Shown here piece after piece: positions 37,266-50,510 of a DNA stretch of 64,000 nt. Every line of letters begins with the position of its first letter. Within the stretch, counting starts at the first letter, position 1. The stretch is from Trochalopteron elliotii (lineage: Eukaryota; Chordata; Aves; Passeriformes; Leiothrichidae), in NCBI GenBank assembly GCA_024734555.1, contig JANPWX010000072.1:3506420-3570419 (forward strand). Direction: 5' to 3'. The notes under the pieces are model-generated. The model made no database searches and was not told the origin of the DNA. It saw only the letters and a program-made list of their open reading frames with translations. The translations under genes were made by a program, and so were the position numbers.

Positions 37266-40030
37266 CAAAGAATACTTGGATGATGTTTTCTGTAAAAACC
37301 CAAGGCAGTTAATAACTTATTTGACTTTTTTTTGTTTATTTGAATTAAGATTTTTCCATTAGAATCACAACTTAGAATGAGTTCCAAATAGTTTCTAGTT
37401 ATGAGGATGTTGGGATTAAGATGTATTATATTACACACTGCATTCCTCCTGTTTCTCTAAGATAGCACATGTGTAAGTTTTTTGTTCCAATGAATAAGAA
37501 TTTATTAAATTTTAATTGAAAAAATATTTGTTTCCATTCTTTTCATAAACTTAGAGAAAAAAATGTGTTTTTTACAGAAAGTATTTTATTCTGGCACTTT
37601 AATTGTTTAAGAATAGTAATGGTACCAGCTGTCTTGTTCTTCAATACACTGGAGAAAGAACTCTGTACCTCAGAACAGCAAACCACCAGTGTATTGTGAA
37701 GAAAGGACCTTTTTCACTCACTTATTGATGGGCTAAATAGTATGAGTTATTCTGATGGAATACTTGGTTTCCTTAGCATTCACATTGTGTGTATAATTTA
37801 GTTTAAAATGCTATTTTTTATCAGAACATGCATACACAATATTCTAAATTAAAGTAATTAAAGTAGCACGCTTAAAAGTCTGGCACTTAGCTTCTTAATT
37901 TCACAAACTAAGAGATCACTGCATGTACTTTTTGATTTGGTATATGCAACAGTAAAAGAAAATAATTGAGACTCATTAGCAGTGCTATGTTCTAGGAGTT
38001 GATTAAAAACGTGTTGGTTTATGAATCTAATTCAGCCAATATTTAGGAGAGTTTCTTGAATTTAGACCTATCCTGCCTTCTAGACCTCTCTTGTTCTCTG
38101 TCATATTTAATTTCTAGTGATGTTGTTTCAGTTCTAAGTAACTATGCCAAGGCTTTTTGGGGATCAGGGCTGTATTTTTCCAGTTGCATCTTTTGATATA
38201 GCCAAATATAGGGTCACAGTTAGAGTTTACCAAAAAAAACCCAATTTATTTTTACTGTAAATCTATATGGGAAATATAATTATATAGAAACATTTATGGT
38301 CAGATCTTTAATATGAGATCTAGTAAGATTTTAATGCCAGACTCCCTCTTGACCTTTATGGTAAAAATAACATTAATTAGTACATATCCATGACATAACT
38401 TAGCCATTATGAACTGACATCTCTTGAAAAGTGTTCTGACAAGTGTTCATACTTCACACAATAATCTGTTGGGAGTCCTTAAAAACTATTAGAAAGTACA
38501 CATAGAAACACATTTGCAATGCAGTATACAGCCTGTGATACTGGGTAACCTAGTTGGTGTGGACACACAGCATTTGACTTGTAGTTGCAGGACTGCCAGT
38601 TAATGGAAAACAGAAGTTTTGAGACCCCAAGAAAAAGTGCCTGAGAGGTTTGTCTTTGAATCTGTATGTTAGGAATGGATTAATTGGGGTATCAGAATAA
38701 AACAAGAGAGATGTGTGTGAGAAGCCACTCTCCGAATGAGTCTTGCAGTAGGAGTTGGCAGGTTTCAACCTTACTGATATTCATGCTCTTCCTGTGACAT
38801 TTGCTGACTTCATGGACCCCTATAGGAAAATGCTCTCTTTATCTATTGGTATCATTAGCAATGATATGCGACCTTGCTAGATCAAGGTCGAGTTGAGAAA
38901 TCAATTTGTAACAGTTAAAATCCCTTTGAGTGCTGCATTAATGCCCTAGTCTGTAAAGTCATCTTGTAACAGTATTAGATCCGCCAGAGCTAAATACTGT
39001 GTGGGATGCTGAACATCAACCAAGGCTGAGTGCTATTGAGTGGTAGGTACTTTAAAGCTTGTAAACTCAGTACTAACTTTACAGAGATAGCAACACTTTT
39101 ATTTATAACTGATCAAAGCCCTTTTTTTTTTTTGTAGTTTCTGGTATGCTGAAGTAGCAATGTACTTATTTGATTTGTCTTCCTTTGAGAGGTATGGTAG
39201 ATGAAGTATAAACTATTAAATAAAACTAATGGAGTGAGAGTCTGGTGTAGAGTATGGATGAACAGCTGCAAAAAAAACTAATAAAAAGACAAAATAGTCC
39301 CCAGGAGTTGTCACAGTGAAATATGGAAGGGGAGTATATCTCCTGAAAGAACTTGCTTTCTTTTCCACTGCCCATCAAAAATTGCTCACTTAGGTGATGA
39401 TTCTGTCAAGGTACCTTGTGTAGAGATGCATATACTATTTCTAGCACTGATTTTTCCAGCTAAATAGTTTTAGTTGAAGACTGTGATATATCTTCTGCTA
39501 GCAAATGGCAAGAATTTCACCCACCAGCTAAGAACTTTTGCTCAAGTACTTTCTTTACTGGTGGAAGAGGAAAAAGAAGATGCAATAGCAGGAGATGCAC
39601 ACACTTTGAAAGGATTTTTATATGATCTCAAATATTTCATTTTATGTCTCTCATACACAATATTAATAACCATGTTGTAATTTGTTTATCTGCATAATTT
39701 ATATAAGGACTGCACAATGCACCTTTTTGCTCTCCCAGAATCTATAAATAAGAAAGTCTGCTATAAATCAGAAAATGTAGGCAACTCTAAAATTTCTTGT
39801 CATAGAGCTTCTTTCAACTAAAATAAGGCGCTTTGTGTCTTCCTCAGAAGCTGAAAATTTCCTTTTCTCATTATTTAAGGTTGTTGGGAATTATCACAGA
39901 AAACAGACTTATATAAAATATACCTCTAAGTATTGGAGGGATTGACAAGATCAGCCCAGGAGTGTGGAGTTCAAGCGTTTCATGTGGTGAAACTGACTGA
40001 TGGTGCATGGTGCCTCTTTGAAGTTCCTTT

Positions 40031-40044
40031 CTCTCTCTCTCTCT
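40031..40044. repeat. (CT)7 microsatellite
   Basis: Seven perfect CT units after a short T-run. Confidence 0.85.
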
Positions 40045-40107
40045 AAGGAGGAGCCTGCATCTAGAAGTGCAAAAATGTGCTAATCTGTTGAAATACAGCC
40101 TTAATAA

Positions 40108-40127
40108 AATTTTTTTTAAAAAAAATT
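40108..40127. repeat. 20-bp perfect palindrome AA-T8-A8-TT
   Basis: Eight T followed by eight A with matching AA and TT outside. An AATAAA hexamer overlaps its left edge at 40103-40108. It is most simply explained by adjoining A and T runs. Confidence 0.7.
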
Positions 40128-42775
40128 ATCTGCATGTGCTTAGAATTCATCAGCTGTACTAACTAATTCCAATAGTTGGAGTCAAGGGCATATAAATCAA
40201 GTGTCATTTAGAACTGGGTAAAAGCAAAAAAAGTGCAGATTACAGAATGGATATACAGAGACTCAGTGTGAGATCCTTGATCTTTACACAGGTTTCCAAA
40301 TGCTTACAATGTAAAAAAAAAGAAGTCATGCTTGAAGAGTTAAAACAGAAAAAGGGCTTAAATAAGCTACTCATTAAAATTAGTCTTACAAATTTTATTT
40401 CTATTAAATTTTATTTTATTTGGATATACTTTCATTTGCATGCAGGAATGAAAAGTTAGCTCTGTAAGTGCATTAGGATTTACTGATGGTCAGCTACTTG
40501 GAAAAAAATTCTCTTACTATAGTAAAGGGTTTATAGTGTAGTGTTTAACCTAAACAGTTAGAAAATGCTGTAAAAACCACATTTGCTCTATGAGAAACAA
40601 TGATGGTTTATAAAGGTTGAACTATTCTTAAGCAAAAAAACCCTTGAAGCAAAACAGTTGAGTGGTGTAATGTTTGTCTAAATATTTCCAGCATTTCATA
40701 GTCCACCTGCTCTACAGAACCTTTGTGGTAGCTCTCTGTGGACCTGACCTTTTATTGGATTATATATAAAAGAACCCAACCAAAAATGAAAACAATCAAC
40801 AAAAAGGATAAAAGTAGTTACAGTTCCCCCAGACACATACATTTGCTGAACTTTCAAACAGCAGACCTTTCAAAACTCAGCTGAAGACTTGTTCTGTAGA
40901 CAGGCCCTATCCATGAGGTAGAACTGATTGCAACTTCTTAGCAGCATGTGAGTGAACTGGAAAAAAATTTACTCAAATCCAGTTTTAGGTGTGAAATTTT
41001 AAGTATTGACTGTCTTGCAATTTACCTGCATAAAGTTGAATTTATTTGGCTTTTTTATAAGAAGTAAAATGCAGTTGTGAACTTAATTGATACTGGGAGA
41101 ACAGCAGGGATCATTTGTTCTGGGGCAAGTCTCCTTCTAGGCTCCCATAAAATAATCAGAATTTAAAGTTGCACTGTCTCAACAAAAACCCATCAATTTA
41201 CATAATTTTAGATGCTATATTTAGTGATAATTTAAATACATACTGTGCTGTAACAAAGTTATCTGTTGAACAAACATGCTCAAAAATAGCATGTCTCAGT
41301 CCATAGAAGAAATGAACTTAAACCCTTCATTTCAGCTTGAGGTTAACCAGAAAAGAAAAATAGCATAGTTATTTTTGATTCCTTGGTTAGAGAATCCTAA
41401 AAAATGTATTTTCTTAACCTTATTGTCTGACCACCACAGAATTCCCTCACTTGATGTTTGTCTAAGTAATATAGACTCAGTACATTGCTCTACTCATTTT
41501 ATCCTGTGGTTTGTGTACGGAGTGCATGCACTTAACATGCCAAGAGGAAATAGTATGTGGCATGAATGAAGGAGGATAAATAGCATATGAACTTGTTTTT
41601 GTTTGTACTGTTCTCTTTCTCCTAATCTTGCTGCAAGTTTTCTTTTAAACTAATACTAGTCTATTAAGCTTTTTAGTTTTTACTGCTTTTTTCCTTTTCT
41701 TTCCAATTTTTCATAAAAAAAAAAAATAAAAATTCAAAGATGATCTGCCAGCATCTGCAGTGGAATTAAGGTGTATTGCCTTCTGACCCCTATCATCTTT
41801 TGGGTTTTTCTTTAAATGAAGATGATTCATTGGGGAAGAAATGTTGATTGCTAGATGTTGCTTTGTCTAGATGATAGGACTACAGGATTGTTTGTGCTAC
41901 CTTGCCAAGAACCAGCACTCTTAAGGAGGAAAATAATTCCTTTACCAGTTCTATATTTTTTGTATTGAATCAGGTTTGCTTTTACTTTTGTACAGGAGAT
42001 TAAGCTTCTGATGGGGAGGAGAAACCTTCAGCTCTTTACAGTTAATTAAAAAGTATTTTTGGAGATGGAAGGTTACTATCCTCCTATGTTCCCCTGAATC
42101 ACCCAGTGTCGTTGGTGCCCATTCCCATAGAAATTAGGGAATGGCAGGGGCTGAATTCTCTAAGCAAAGGACTTGCATACCAGCTACTTTTTTTACCCCC
42201 TGAAAGTGGTCATGTTTTAAAGAAAGCATCAATTCACAATTATTTTGACATCCCAGTCAAGTGCTGGACCTTCATGGAATGCTAATAATTTTCATAAATT
42301 TCGATAATATAAAATTAGCAGTGGCTACAATGGCTAATGAGCTATGCAGACATGTCCTATGAGCCTTTCCATGGCTGATTTGTTCCTTATTGCCCTAATG
42401 TTGCTCTTTAGAGCATGTGCAATTCTCTGGTTGTTAACAAAGTGACAAAATGAGGGAGATGCTCCTGCTGCATTCTACCGTCTGTACAAAGTGGGCAGAT
42501 GGACTTAAAGTCTGGATTTTTTGTTCTTTTTGTTTTTTCTTCTTCAAAAGAGCTGTATTTTTGTTAAAAGGTTGTAAACCATCCAAACTGGGATATGTTA
42601 AAGGAACAAATCAGCAATCAAGAACTAGAGCTCATATGCAGATGAAGTTCTGTCATTTTTTTTCTTTTTGTGTGCTCTTAAAGCAAGAGGGAGCACAATA
42701 TTGCTCTGATTTTTTTCTATTTCATTTTTTTCCCCCCACCAGATAGTATTTCAATTGTTTTCATAAGAAAAGACA

Positions 42776-43143
42776 AAAGAAAAGGGGGCTCAGGTGTGAC
42801 CTTATTATGCTCTACAACTACTGACAGGAAGTTGTAGCAAGGTGTGGGTTGGTCTCTTCCATCAAGCAACAAGTGCTGGGACAAGAGGAAGCTTCCTCAA
42901 GTTGTTCCAGGGAAGATTTATATTGGATACTAGGAAAAACTTTTTCATTGAAAAAGCACTGCTGAGCATTGAGCCAGACAACCCAGGGAGGTGGTGGAGT
43001 CACTATATCTGGATGTATTCAAGACACATGGAGATGTGGTGCCTGTGGAGTTGGTTTAGTGGTGAACTTGGGCAGTGCTGGGTTAAGAGTTGGACTTGAT
43101 GACCTCAGTGATATTTTCCAACCCAAACCATTCTATAATTCTA
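42776..43143 (+). mobile_element. CR1 LINE, 5'-truncated 3' end
   Basis: About 370 bp match the end of CR1. The first part still encodes a decayed C-terminus of ORF2: a + strand frame from about 42845 reads VGLFHQATSAGTRG, then QGRFILDTRKNFF, matching the family's GLFSQVTSDRTRG and QGRFRLDIRKNFF. Then come the diagnostic stretches acccagggaggtggtggagt, gttggacttgatgacctcag and tattttccaacccaaaccat. It ends in an ATTCTA-type tail (attctataattcta, 43130-43143). Typical severe 5' truncation. No target-site duplication is seen, as usual for CR1. Inactive. Confidence 0.93.
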
Positions 43144-43575
43144 AGTAACTTAGACTGCTAGTTCAGAAAAGATGTCAACAATTGCAGTTACTGGCCATCT
43201 GATCCTGGGCAACTTTTTTCATACTCGGTAGTGACACAATTACTGGAAAGACTCATTCCAGCAGTCTTCCCTTCCAGATCCTGTGCAGTGTTTGTGGGGC
43301 CTGTATTGCTGTCACTTGATGGCATCTGCTGCCCTTACTGCCTGTTACCTTCTGCTGCCTAACACTTTGGCTGAGAGATTGGGAAAACACTAGCCCATCC
43401 TTTGGCCTTGCTTTGAGCTCTAAAGTTTTAAGAATTTCAAGAGGTCGGGAGGAAAAACACTACTTAATTTTTTGGCTTTCTTCCTAATTTCTAAAATAAC
43501 CTTACCAAGATACATTCTGTTTATTAGATAGATTGGGTGGAAATAGAGAACCACAGTCAGTGCTTCTTCGAAGTG

Positions 43576-43598
43576 TTTTTTTTTGTTTTTTTTTTTTT
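43576..43598. repeat. Poly-T tract T9-G-T13
   Basis: Two T-runs separated by a single G. A simple repeat; no retroposon body was seen next to it. Confidence 0.85.
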
Positions 43599-44031
43599 CC
43601 CACATGCTTTCTTCCCTTTCTTCTGTGGAAGTGCTTGTCTGCTGTTGACAAGACTTTAGAACAGTGGGTAGCAGCTGATTTTGTGCAGCTGAATGTGGTA
43701 GATACTTACTTGATACATGACAATTTGTCATATTCAAGTTGGACCGAACTTTGACTTGTCAGAAGCTTGTCTTTCTGTTTCCAGTGCTCACTTCAGATTT
43801 TGTTTTGATGGGTTTATGCCTCTTTTCTACCATATCTGAGAATTAGGACCTGACTGTTTTACAACCAGCTCTACAGTCAATCTACTAAAGTAATTGTTAA
43901 TAGTGACAAAGCTCTGGAGTTTAACAGTGCCTTTTAGAATAAAAGTAAATTCTACAAAGAGAAGTATTGATTGTAGTGTTGTGGTTCTTTCTTATTTTTT
44001 TCTTGCTTTTTGCTTTCTTTTTCTTGGCTTT

Positions 44032-44072
44032 GGGGCATCTTTTTTTTTTGTGGGGGCATCTTTTTTTTTGTG
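44032..44072. repeat. 20-bp tandem duplication (GGGGCATC-Tn-GTG)
   Basis: Two adjacent copies of GGGGCATC followed by about ten T and GTG. A recent slippage or local duplication is likely because the copies differ only in T-run length. Confidence 0.8.
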
Positions 44073-46032
44073 GTGGCTGAGTGGAGGAGGTAGGGAATAT
44101 ATTCCTCTTTGAAGTCCTGGCTCCAAACTCTTACAAAGATTAGTGTCAGGCTTTGCTCTCTCTACCCTTTGTTTTACAATATTATGTACAATGTTTTACA
44201 ATGTCTTATTTTGTTGGGTTTTGTATTTCTTTATGAAGTATCATCAGACCTGTATTTTGTGAACTACAGTTTTGGATTGAATTGATAGGATCAAGAAATT
44301 TTATTTTGTTGAGACAATGTAAATAAAAAAGTTAATTATGTTCATATGCCAACATAAGTAAGAATACATCATTGCAGGATGGTCAGTTCTAGCAAAAGAT
44401 GTCTTGCTAATTGAAGCATAGATATTTCCAACAAAATAACAGTGCGTAGCTGTCTATGGGCAGTCTGTTTTCTGTTTCTGCTCCCTACAATACCTGTATT
44501 AAAATTGAGCAGATTTCTTTACAAGACTCTGTCTTGAGACTAAATAATGATTTCCCATAACTATACAACATGATTTCCTTCAAAATGAATTCTTTGGCTG
44601 TCTGCCAAAGCCAGCATGTAAGCGTTAAAATACGAAAAATTAAACCCCTCTGAAGAGAGTGAGTGCATGACTGAGGATGTCAAATATTTTCCATGGTCAG
44701 TCTGTCTCTCCATCACATTCAGGAGGATTGGCAGCAGCAGCACAGGGAGCAGAGGTGGTAACTGTAAGGAATAGCTGCTCTCCCTGAGAAGAGCATTAGG
44801 GCTCTGTGCTGAATGAGGTGTGAAGTTAGTGGTTTTTGACTTTGCTGGTGGCGCTGAAACCACTTTCATCTAGGTGGGAGTTCAGTCTTTTTTCCCTTAC
44901 ACTTTCTTGTATTTGTATGCAATATGTGTGTTTGAACAATGAAGCATAAACAATTCCAAACCCTTGTTCAGAAAAATAAGAAATAAGTAGGCATTGCAGC
45001 AGATGTTCCTGTCTCTTCCCTGAGGGCACAGACAGTCAGAACCCAAATTCCCTTTAATTATCCCAGTAATAGACATATGCACACACATAAGAATGCAGCA
45101 ATATGTACTTCTAGCTGGGGGAGCTCTGGCAGGGCAGTAAAAACAGGAATGCAGGCTAGATTTTAGACCTTGAAGGTTAGAGTGGATTGCAAAAACAAGT
45201 GAGGGAACTGGGGCAGGGCAACTGCTGTGACTGTGTCTGCCCTGCCTGGAGAGTGGTAGAGGTGGCTGGGACAGCCCCTTGGTGCCTACTGAGAGAATCA
45301 ATGAAAGATGAGAGGAGTTGGGTAGAAGGAAGGAAGTTCACCATAGGCTTAAGAAAGAAGTTCAAGTTTTCATGCATTTGAAGTCAAGAAACACATACTT
45401 GGTAGGAAGTATGCTTCATTTTCGCTTTTCCCCATTAATAATAGATTACTTACAGCCCTGCTTCATTACCTCCAAAATTGTTCTGAAGCTGCAATAATTG
45501 TTGATAAAATGAATGCTTGGTAAACAGGTGGTGAACTTTCTGGAGAATATCAAGGGGTTCACGGTCTTGGGATTTTTGTTATTACAAATGATTTAAAGTG
45601 GAGAGGAGTGCGAGGAGCTGGCAGAGCTTCTAGATAAGACTAGATATAGATATTTATTTCTTGGCTTCTGCAGTTCTCTTTGTATAGAAAAGCAAGCTTC
45701 AGGACTGCATTAAATTTTACTGGTTAGTAGAAGGAAGGCAGCTGGCTTGTTTATGGGATCTGTAGTTTTGAGGTTGCTTTGTCTTTTTGTTGTTTCTTTT
45801 TTTCTTTCATTTTTTCTTCCCCCCTCCTTATAAGTGAAGATGAGCTCTGAACTGCAGATGGAGATCTGACATGTTTTCATGTTTCCAAAGGAGAAACAAA
45901 TGTAGTGTGGTAAAACTTAAAAGATGAATCTTTTCGTTTGTGGTTGCTGATTTAATCATTCTGGGCAACTTTGTAACTTCATCTTTTCCTTTATGGTGGA
46001 CTGGATTGCATTAAATAACCCTGCCTAGACAA

Positions 46033-46046
46033 TTTTTTTTTTTTTT
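46033..46046. repeat. Poly-T run (14 T)
   Basis: Uninterrupted run of 14 T. Confidence 0.9.
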
Positions 46047-47591
46047 CCTTGAAGGGAAGAAGCGATGTTTTGTTTTCTTATATCTTCCTGGACAACTTTT
46101 TTGGAAACTGTAGAGTGCCTACTGTCTAATCACTAATTACCAGAATGTCTATATTTTCCAATGTATTATTCAGATTAAAACATATTCATCATTTCTATAA
46201 GAACTATTTTGAATTTTCGATTTTAGTAAAAATAAGGGCTTGACTAAACATATAAACATATATTCTCTCATGTCCTGGTTATGATGTCCATCCAAATACT
46301 TTTAATTCTGATGTAAATGAGTTCCGAATTGTAAATTAAATGTCTTTTTCATTAAAATGCAATACTGAGTACTGTAACAGACCCATCCACCCTAATCCTT
46401 CCACTTTACAGAAAAGCATTAAATGGTGTTGGGTAATGCTGTCTTTTTGTTGTTGAACTAGTGCTCTTCTCCTCATATGTTGTGTTCAGCCTGTTTCTGG
46501 TGTACTCCATTTGGATTGTTAGAACCCTCTTTTAGATCCATTTACATCCGTGACTCTCCTTAGGCCTGACATGTGCATCTTTGTGTCTTATCTATGAAAA
46601 AGTGGACATGCCAGCTACATTCTATTAACAGGTGGGCCAGGAATTTTTTGCTGGAGAGTTGTGCTGGGATTGTCTTTTCAATTTGTATTTTTGTTTCTAG
46701 AAAACATTTGTCTCTTTCTGTGATGTTTAAATGTTACAGACTTGTTTATTCCTTGTTTGTTTATTTGACTAAGATTCTCAATGCAGTAGTTTGTCCTTCT
46801 TGTGTATGAAAATTACAGAAAAAGTGCCTTCCTGGTGCCTTCTAATTCATTCTGGTGGTGTGTGTATGTGCCTGGTACTTAATGTTGTGTTACTTGGGCA
46901 TTTTCTTTCTCCTTCTACTTAACTTCATCTCTGGAACCAAAATGAAGTGTTGGTCCTACCTTTAAGCTCTGCTATTGTAGGATGCATTAATAATTATTTT
47001 GTCTGCCCCTGCAATGCCCCCTGAAGGAGGACAGCAATAGGAGCATGTGGAAAGGGTTAATGAATGCCCGGACTGTTGACCCAGGGCTGTAATTGTATTG
47101 GGTGTGCCTGGCTTTGCATCCCACAGCACCTCTGGGTGTGCAATCTAGGTAAGGGGCACTCTACAGAATCTCCCTGTGGGATTTTCTCCAGACCTGTGGA
47201 ATAAATCTCCACAGCATGGGCAAGGCAGTCACCTTGGTGGTACAGTTCTGCAATAAGCATAAGCAGTCAGGGTCATGAAGCTGAGGGGGTATATGGAAAC
47301 AGGTCTACCAACATAACACTGCATATTGAAAGCATATGTCCAGAATTAAAGGAAAAGCAGCCTGTAATGGGCAAGCCTTCTCTGCTTTGCAGTGAGCTGC
47401 TGTCTTCCAAGTGCTGGGCTTCTACCGTGGGCCTTATGGAAGAAGAGCAGGGTAGATATTTGTGCTTAGATTTTGAAATGAATATAGTTTAGGATCTTGT
47501 TTTTGCTGGAGTATTGTAATCCATAGAATGAATCTTCTGCAAGAGACATTGAAAAAATATTTGTTGTGTCAATTATAGTTTTTCAATGAGC

Positions 47592-47612
47592 TTTTTTGTT
47601 TTGTTTTGTTTT
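47592..47612. repeat. (TTTTG)n short repeat
   Basis: About three TTTTG units after a T-run. A simple repeat. Confidence 0.8.
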
Positions 47613-49260
47613 ATGAATCTTTTGTCGTATCTTTGATTTTCTTTCTCAAAAGAAATGGCACTTTTAATGATTTCATGGTTAATGCATCCAACAGAAAAAA
47701 ACAATTGGGAAAAGTCTGCTCTGACCTGTTTTGCAACAGAACTAAGCTAAGATTAGAGTAGGGATTTGGTTCAAAGTAAAAATAAAGCATGACTTCACAA
47801 GTATATAAAGAACAAGTTGCATTTGTATGGGTTTAAATACGTTTTACCAGAAATAGAACCACGACAGTTGTGGTGGAGCTTCATGGAACTGCAGCCTGAG
47901 GGGTGCAAAAGTAGTTTGTTCAGGTGCAGCACAGGTTTCTTTCCATTACAATGTTTGACAACCAGACAAACCCTGATGCCTAATCCAGAAGTTTGTTTGC
48001 AGCTGTGTTTTCAGAAGCTCACCTGAGGAAAAAAACCTGTACGTGATATCTTATATCGTCAGTCATATGTTTGTAACTATAGCTGCTTTCTACCCAGTAT
48101 GAACTTTTTTTTAAAACTTATTGATCAAAATTGGAGTCATTGCACTCAAATGCTGAGCAACACATGCCTTGAATAATAAAAAATAATAGAAAAATAAGTT
48201 ATATTTTTGACAACCTACACCTCAGCCCCTTTCTGATAAGCAGGGGTGTGAATTGTGATTAGTTTCAGAAGTAATACAGCTGTTCTTTTGCTGAACTTTC
48301 TTGATGGAGTCCTCTTTTTAGTTGGAACCTGTGGAATGGTGTTGGCATGTGTTTCCTTTCTTCACTTGAGCTATGGTGCCTTTCTTCCTTTCATTTACAG
48401 TGAGTCAATGACTTACCAGCAAGGGTGTGTTTAATACATTTCTGTGAGGAGAGAATACGGTGTGAAAGAGGTAGGAAAACTGGCAGTTGGAAATGTAAGA
48501 AAAGATTATAGACAAAAGTGAATCATAAAGGTTTCTGCAACAGGCTCCACCATGCCATTTTTCTTCCCTATTTTCCCAACACGGAGCAATGCTTGTTAAC
48601 CTGAAGTTGTTCTGAGTGAATTTATTATTTACAGATATATTTATAATATAATGTAGTTTTAAAATGAGAACTTAACAGTCACACTGTATCGGTACTGATG
48701 ATGCACAGAAATTGCTGAAGAAAATCTTGTTTTTCTCAGTTCTGGCATTAAGATAGTTAGGGACTGTGGAGTCCTGAAGGGTCTCATCAGAGCGTTTGCA
48801 AGTGCTCCTCGCTGTGTCCCTCAAGCACAAATGTTGCAAATAAATCCCCAGACAGGATGTGCTGAATGAGTGAACAGGTGGATCTCCTCTTGCCAGCCCT
48901 GACACCTTGCTTAATAGATTCCCCTGAGGTTAATGGGACTGTCACCAGGGCACGAGGGGTGATGTAATGGAGTCAGTGTGGCACATCCCTGGAGAGACTT
49001 CTGACATGTCTCGCTGCCTTTGAAGAGGATAGTGGTGCAACTTGAGTATCACAGGAAGAGATCTAAGGCTGAAATTGTTACACAGCTTCAGGAAGATGGA
49101 GTTATTGTATCATCTTTAGATTAGATAGGTCTAATTATAATATAGCTCTAGCATGTAGAAATACATTTCAATTTTCTTCTGATAAGATTAGTGAGTTTGT
49201 CGTACTGATGCCACCCAGAGACTTCTGTTAATATTGCAAATCTGCTAGTTTTCAAGTATG

Positions 49261-49328
49261 GTGTTGTTGTTGTTGCTGTTATTGTTATGGTATTGTTGTT
49301 GTGGTATTGTTATTATTGCTATTGTTTT
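49261..49328. repeat. Imperfect (GTT/ATT)n trinucleotide repeat
   Basis: A run of GTT and ATT triplets with scattered changes over about 68 bp. Probably an old, decaying microsatellite. Confidence 0.85.
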
Positions 49329-50487
49329 TATTTTGCTAACAGAGTTTCTTCAAGAAGGTGCTGCTGTGCATATGTTTAACTTTGTGCTCACTATTTTCAA
49401 AAAGGACACCATGGCATGAGGTGTCACATACATACACCATAAACATTACTGAAACTTTTAATATCTATGTTAATTTTTAAATGAAATTAGGAGGTCTTTA
49501 TTGTCTTTTGACTCTGTTATTTGCCAAGTTGTATTATTATTAAAGATCGCTTCTGAATTTGGTTCTAAACATACCATTCTGTTCATTGTAAGTTGTAAGT
49601 AATTTCTCAATTTATTTTACTGTTTACTGTAGCTCGACTTTGAAGTACTGAATAATGAAACTTAGGTTAGAGGGAACTTTACAATTTCATTTGCAAAGAA
49701 CTGCAGAGCTCAACCCTTGGCTAGTCCTTGGATAATGTAAAGCAAACAAGTCATGGGCTGTTGGGCAGATACTAAATTTAAAATAAAACAGAGACAGGTT
49801 TCTGGTCTTTCATTTTTTTTTAATATGAGTATCTAATGTCCTTCTGCCCAGCTTTGATTGTTAACCTCCTTTGTCTTTGAACTTGTTTAAGAGAATTCCT
49901 TGACCTTTCCTAGGAGCTGAGTGGAATCCAGTGTGTTTGCTTTGCTGTAGATTTATGAAGCACGACAAACTTTGTTTTATATTAAATCTAAGCTATTAAC
50001 CCTCCCTCCCAAAACCTGAACCTCCCAGGAAAACCCATAACATCCGATTCCCAGTGTGTGAAAGAGAGCTGTAGCTTTCTCAGAAAGATTTCTTTTTTTC
50101 AACATCCGTGTTTTAGTTCCATGAGAAAGTGGGGTTTTTTGGGAATATTTATGAGTTATATCAGTCTTACAGTAGGAATGAAAATTTTTTTTGTTTGTTG
50201 TTGCTAAGGGTAAGTATGTCTTGAATGAACAAAAAGGACACAGTGTGTGTTGGCAATCACCTGCTGTCATGACTGTACGTACACCATGATAGTTTTCTCT
50301 GGACAGCTTTGAGTCCTAGACCGATGTCTGCAGAATGGCAAACATGCCTATTTAGTTTTAAAAGAAAAACAAATCCAGTCTGAAGGTGTGTTTCAATAAG
50401 TGTTCTCAGTATTAGGAGTTAGAAGAGAGAAGTCAATAAAGGGCTTGGTGTTCTACTGTGATTCACATGAAGTGAGGGCAGAGGAAA

Positions 50488-50510
50488 GGGAGGGGAATGC
50501 TGGGAAGGGG
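50488..50510 (+). other. G-rich tract, possible G-quadruplex
   Basis: GGG-A-GGGG-AATGCT-GGG-AA-GGGG gives four G-runs with loops of 1-6 bases on the transcribed-sense strand, fitting the common quadruplex pattern. Further G-runs follow to about 50534. Confidence 0.55.

Larger units (their letters stand above)
37266..42775 (+). other. SEMA5A first coding intron, segment without identified features
   Basis: AT-rich intron. A small inverted repeat CGACCTTG/CAAGGTCG lies at 38869-38890, a (CT)7 at 40031-40044, and a T8A8 palindrome at 40108-40127. Nothing else was recognised. The block at about 42235-42440 is of higher complexity and could be conserved, but this is only an impression. Confidence 0.5.

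Noticed and set aside
42842..43099. 85-codon frame as a gene
   Set aside because: It is the decayed C-terminus of CR1 ORF2 and not a host gene.
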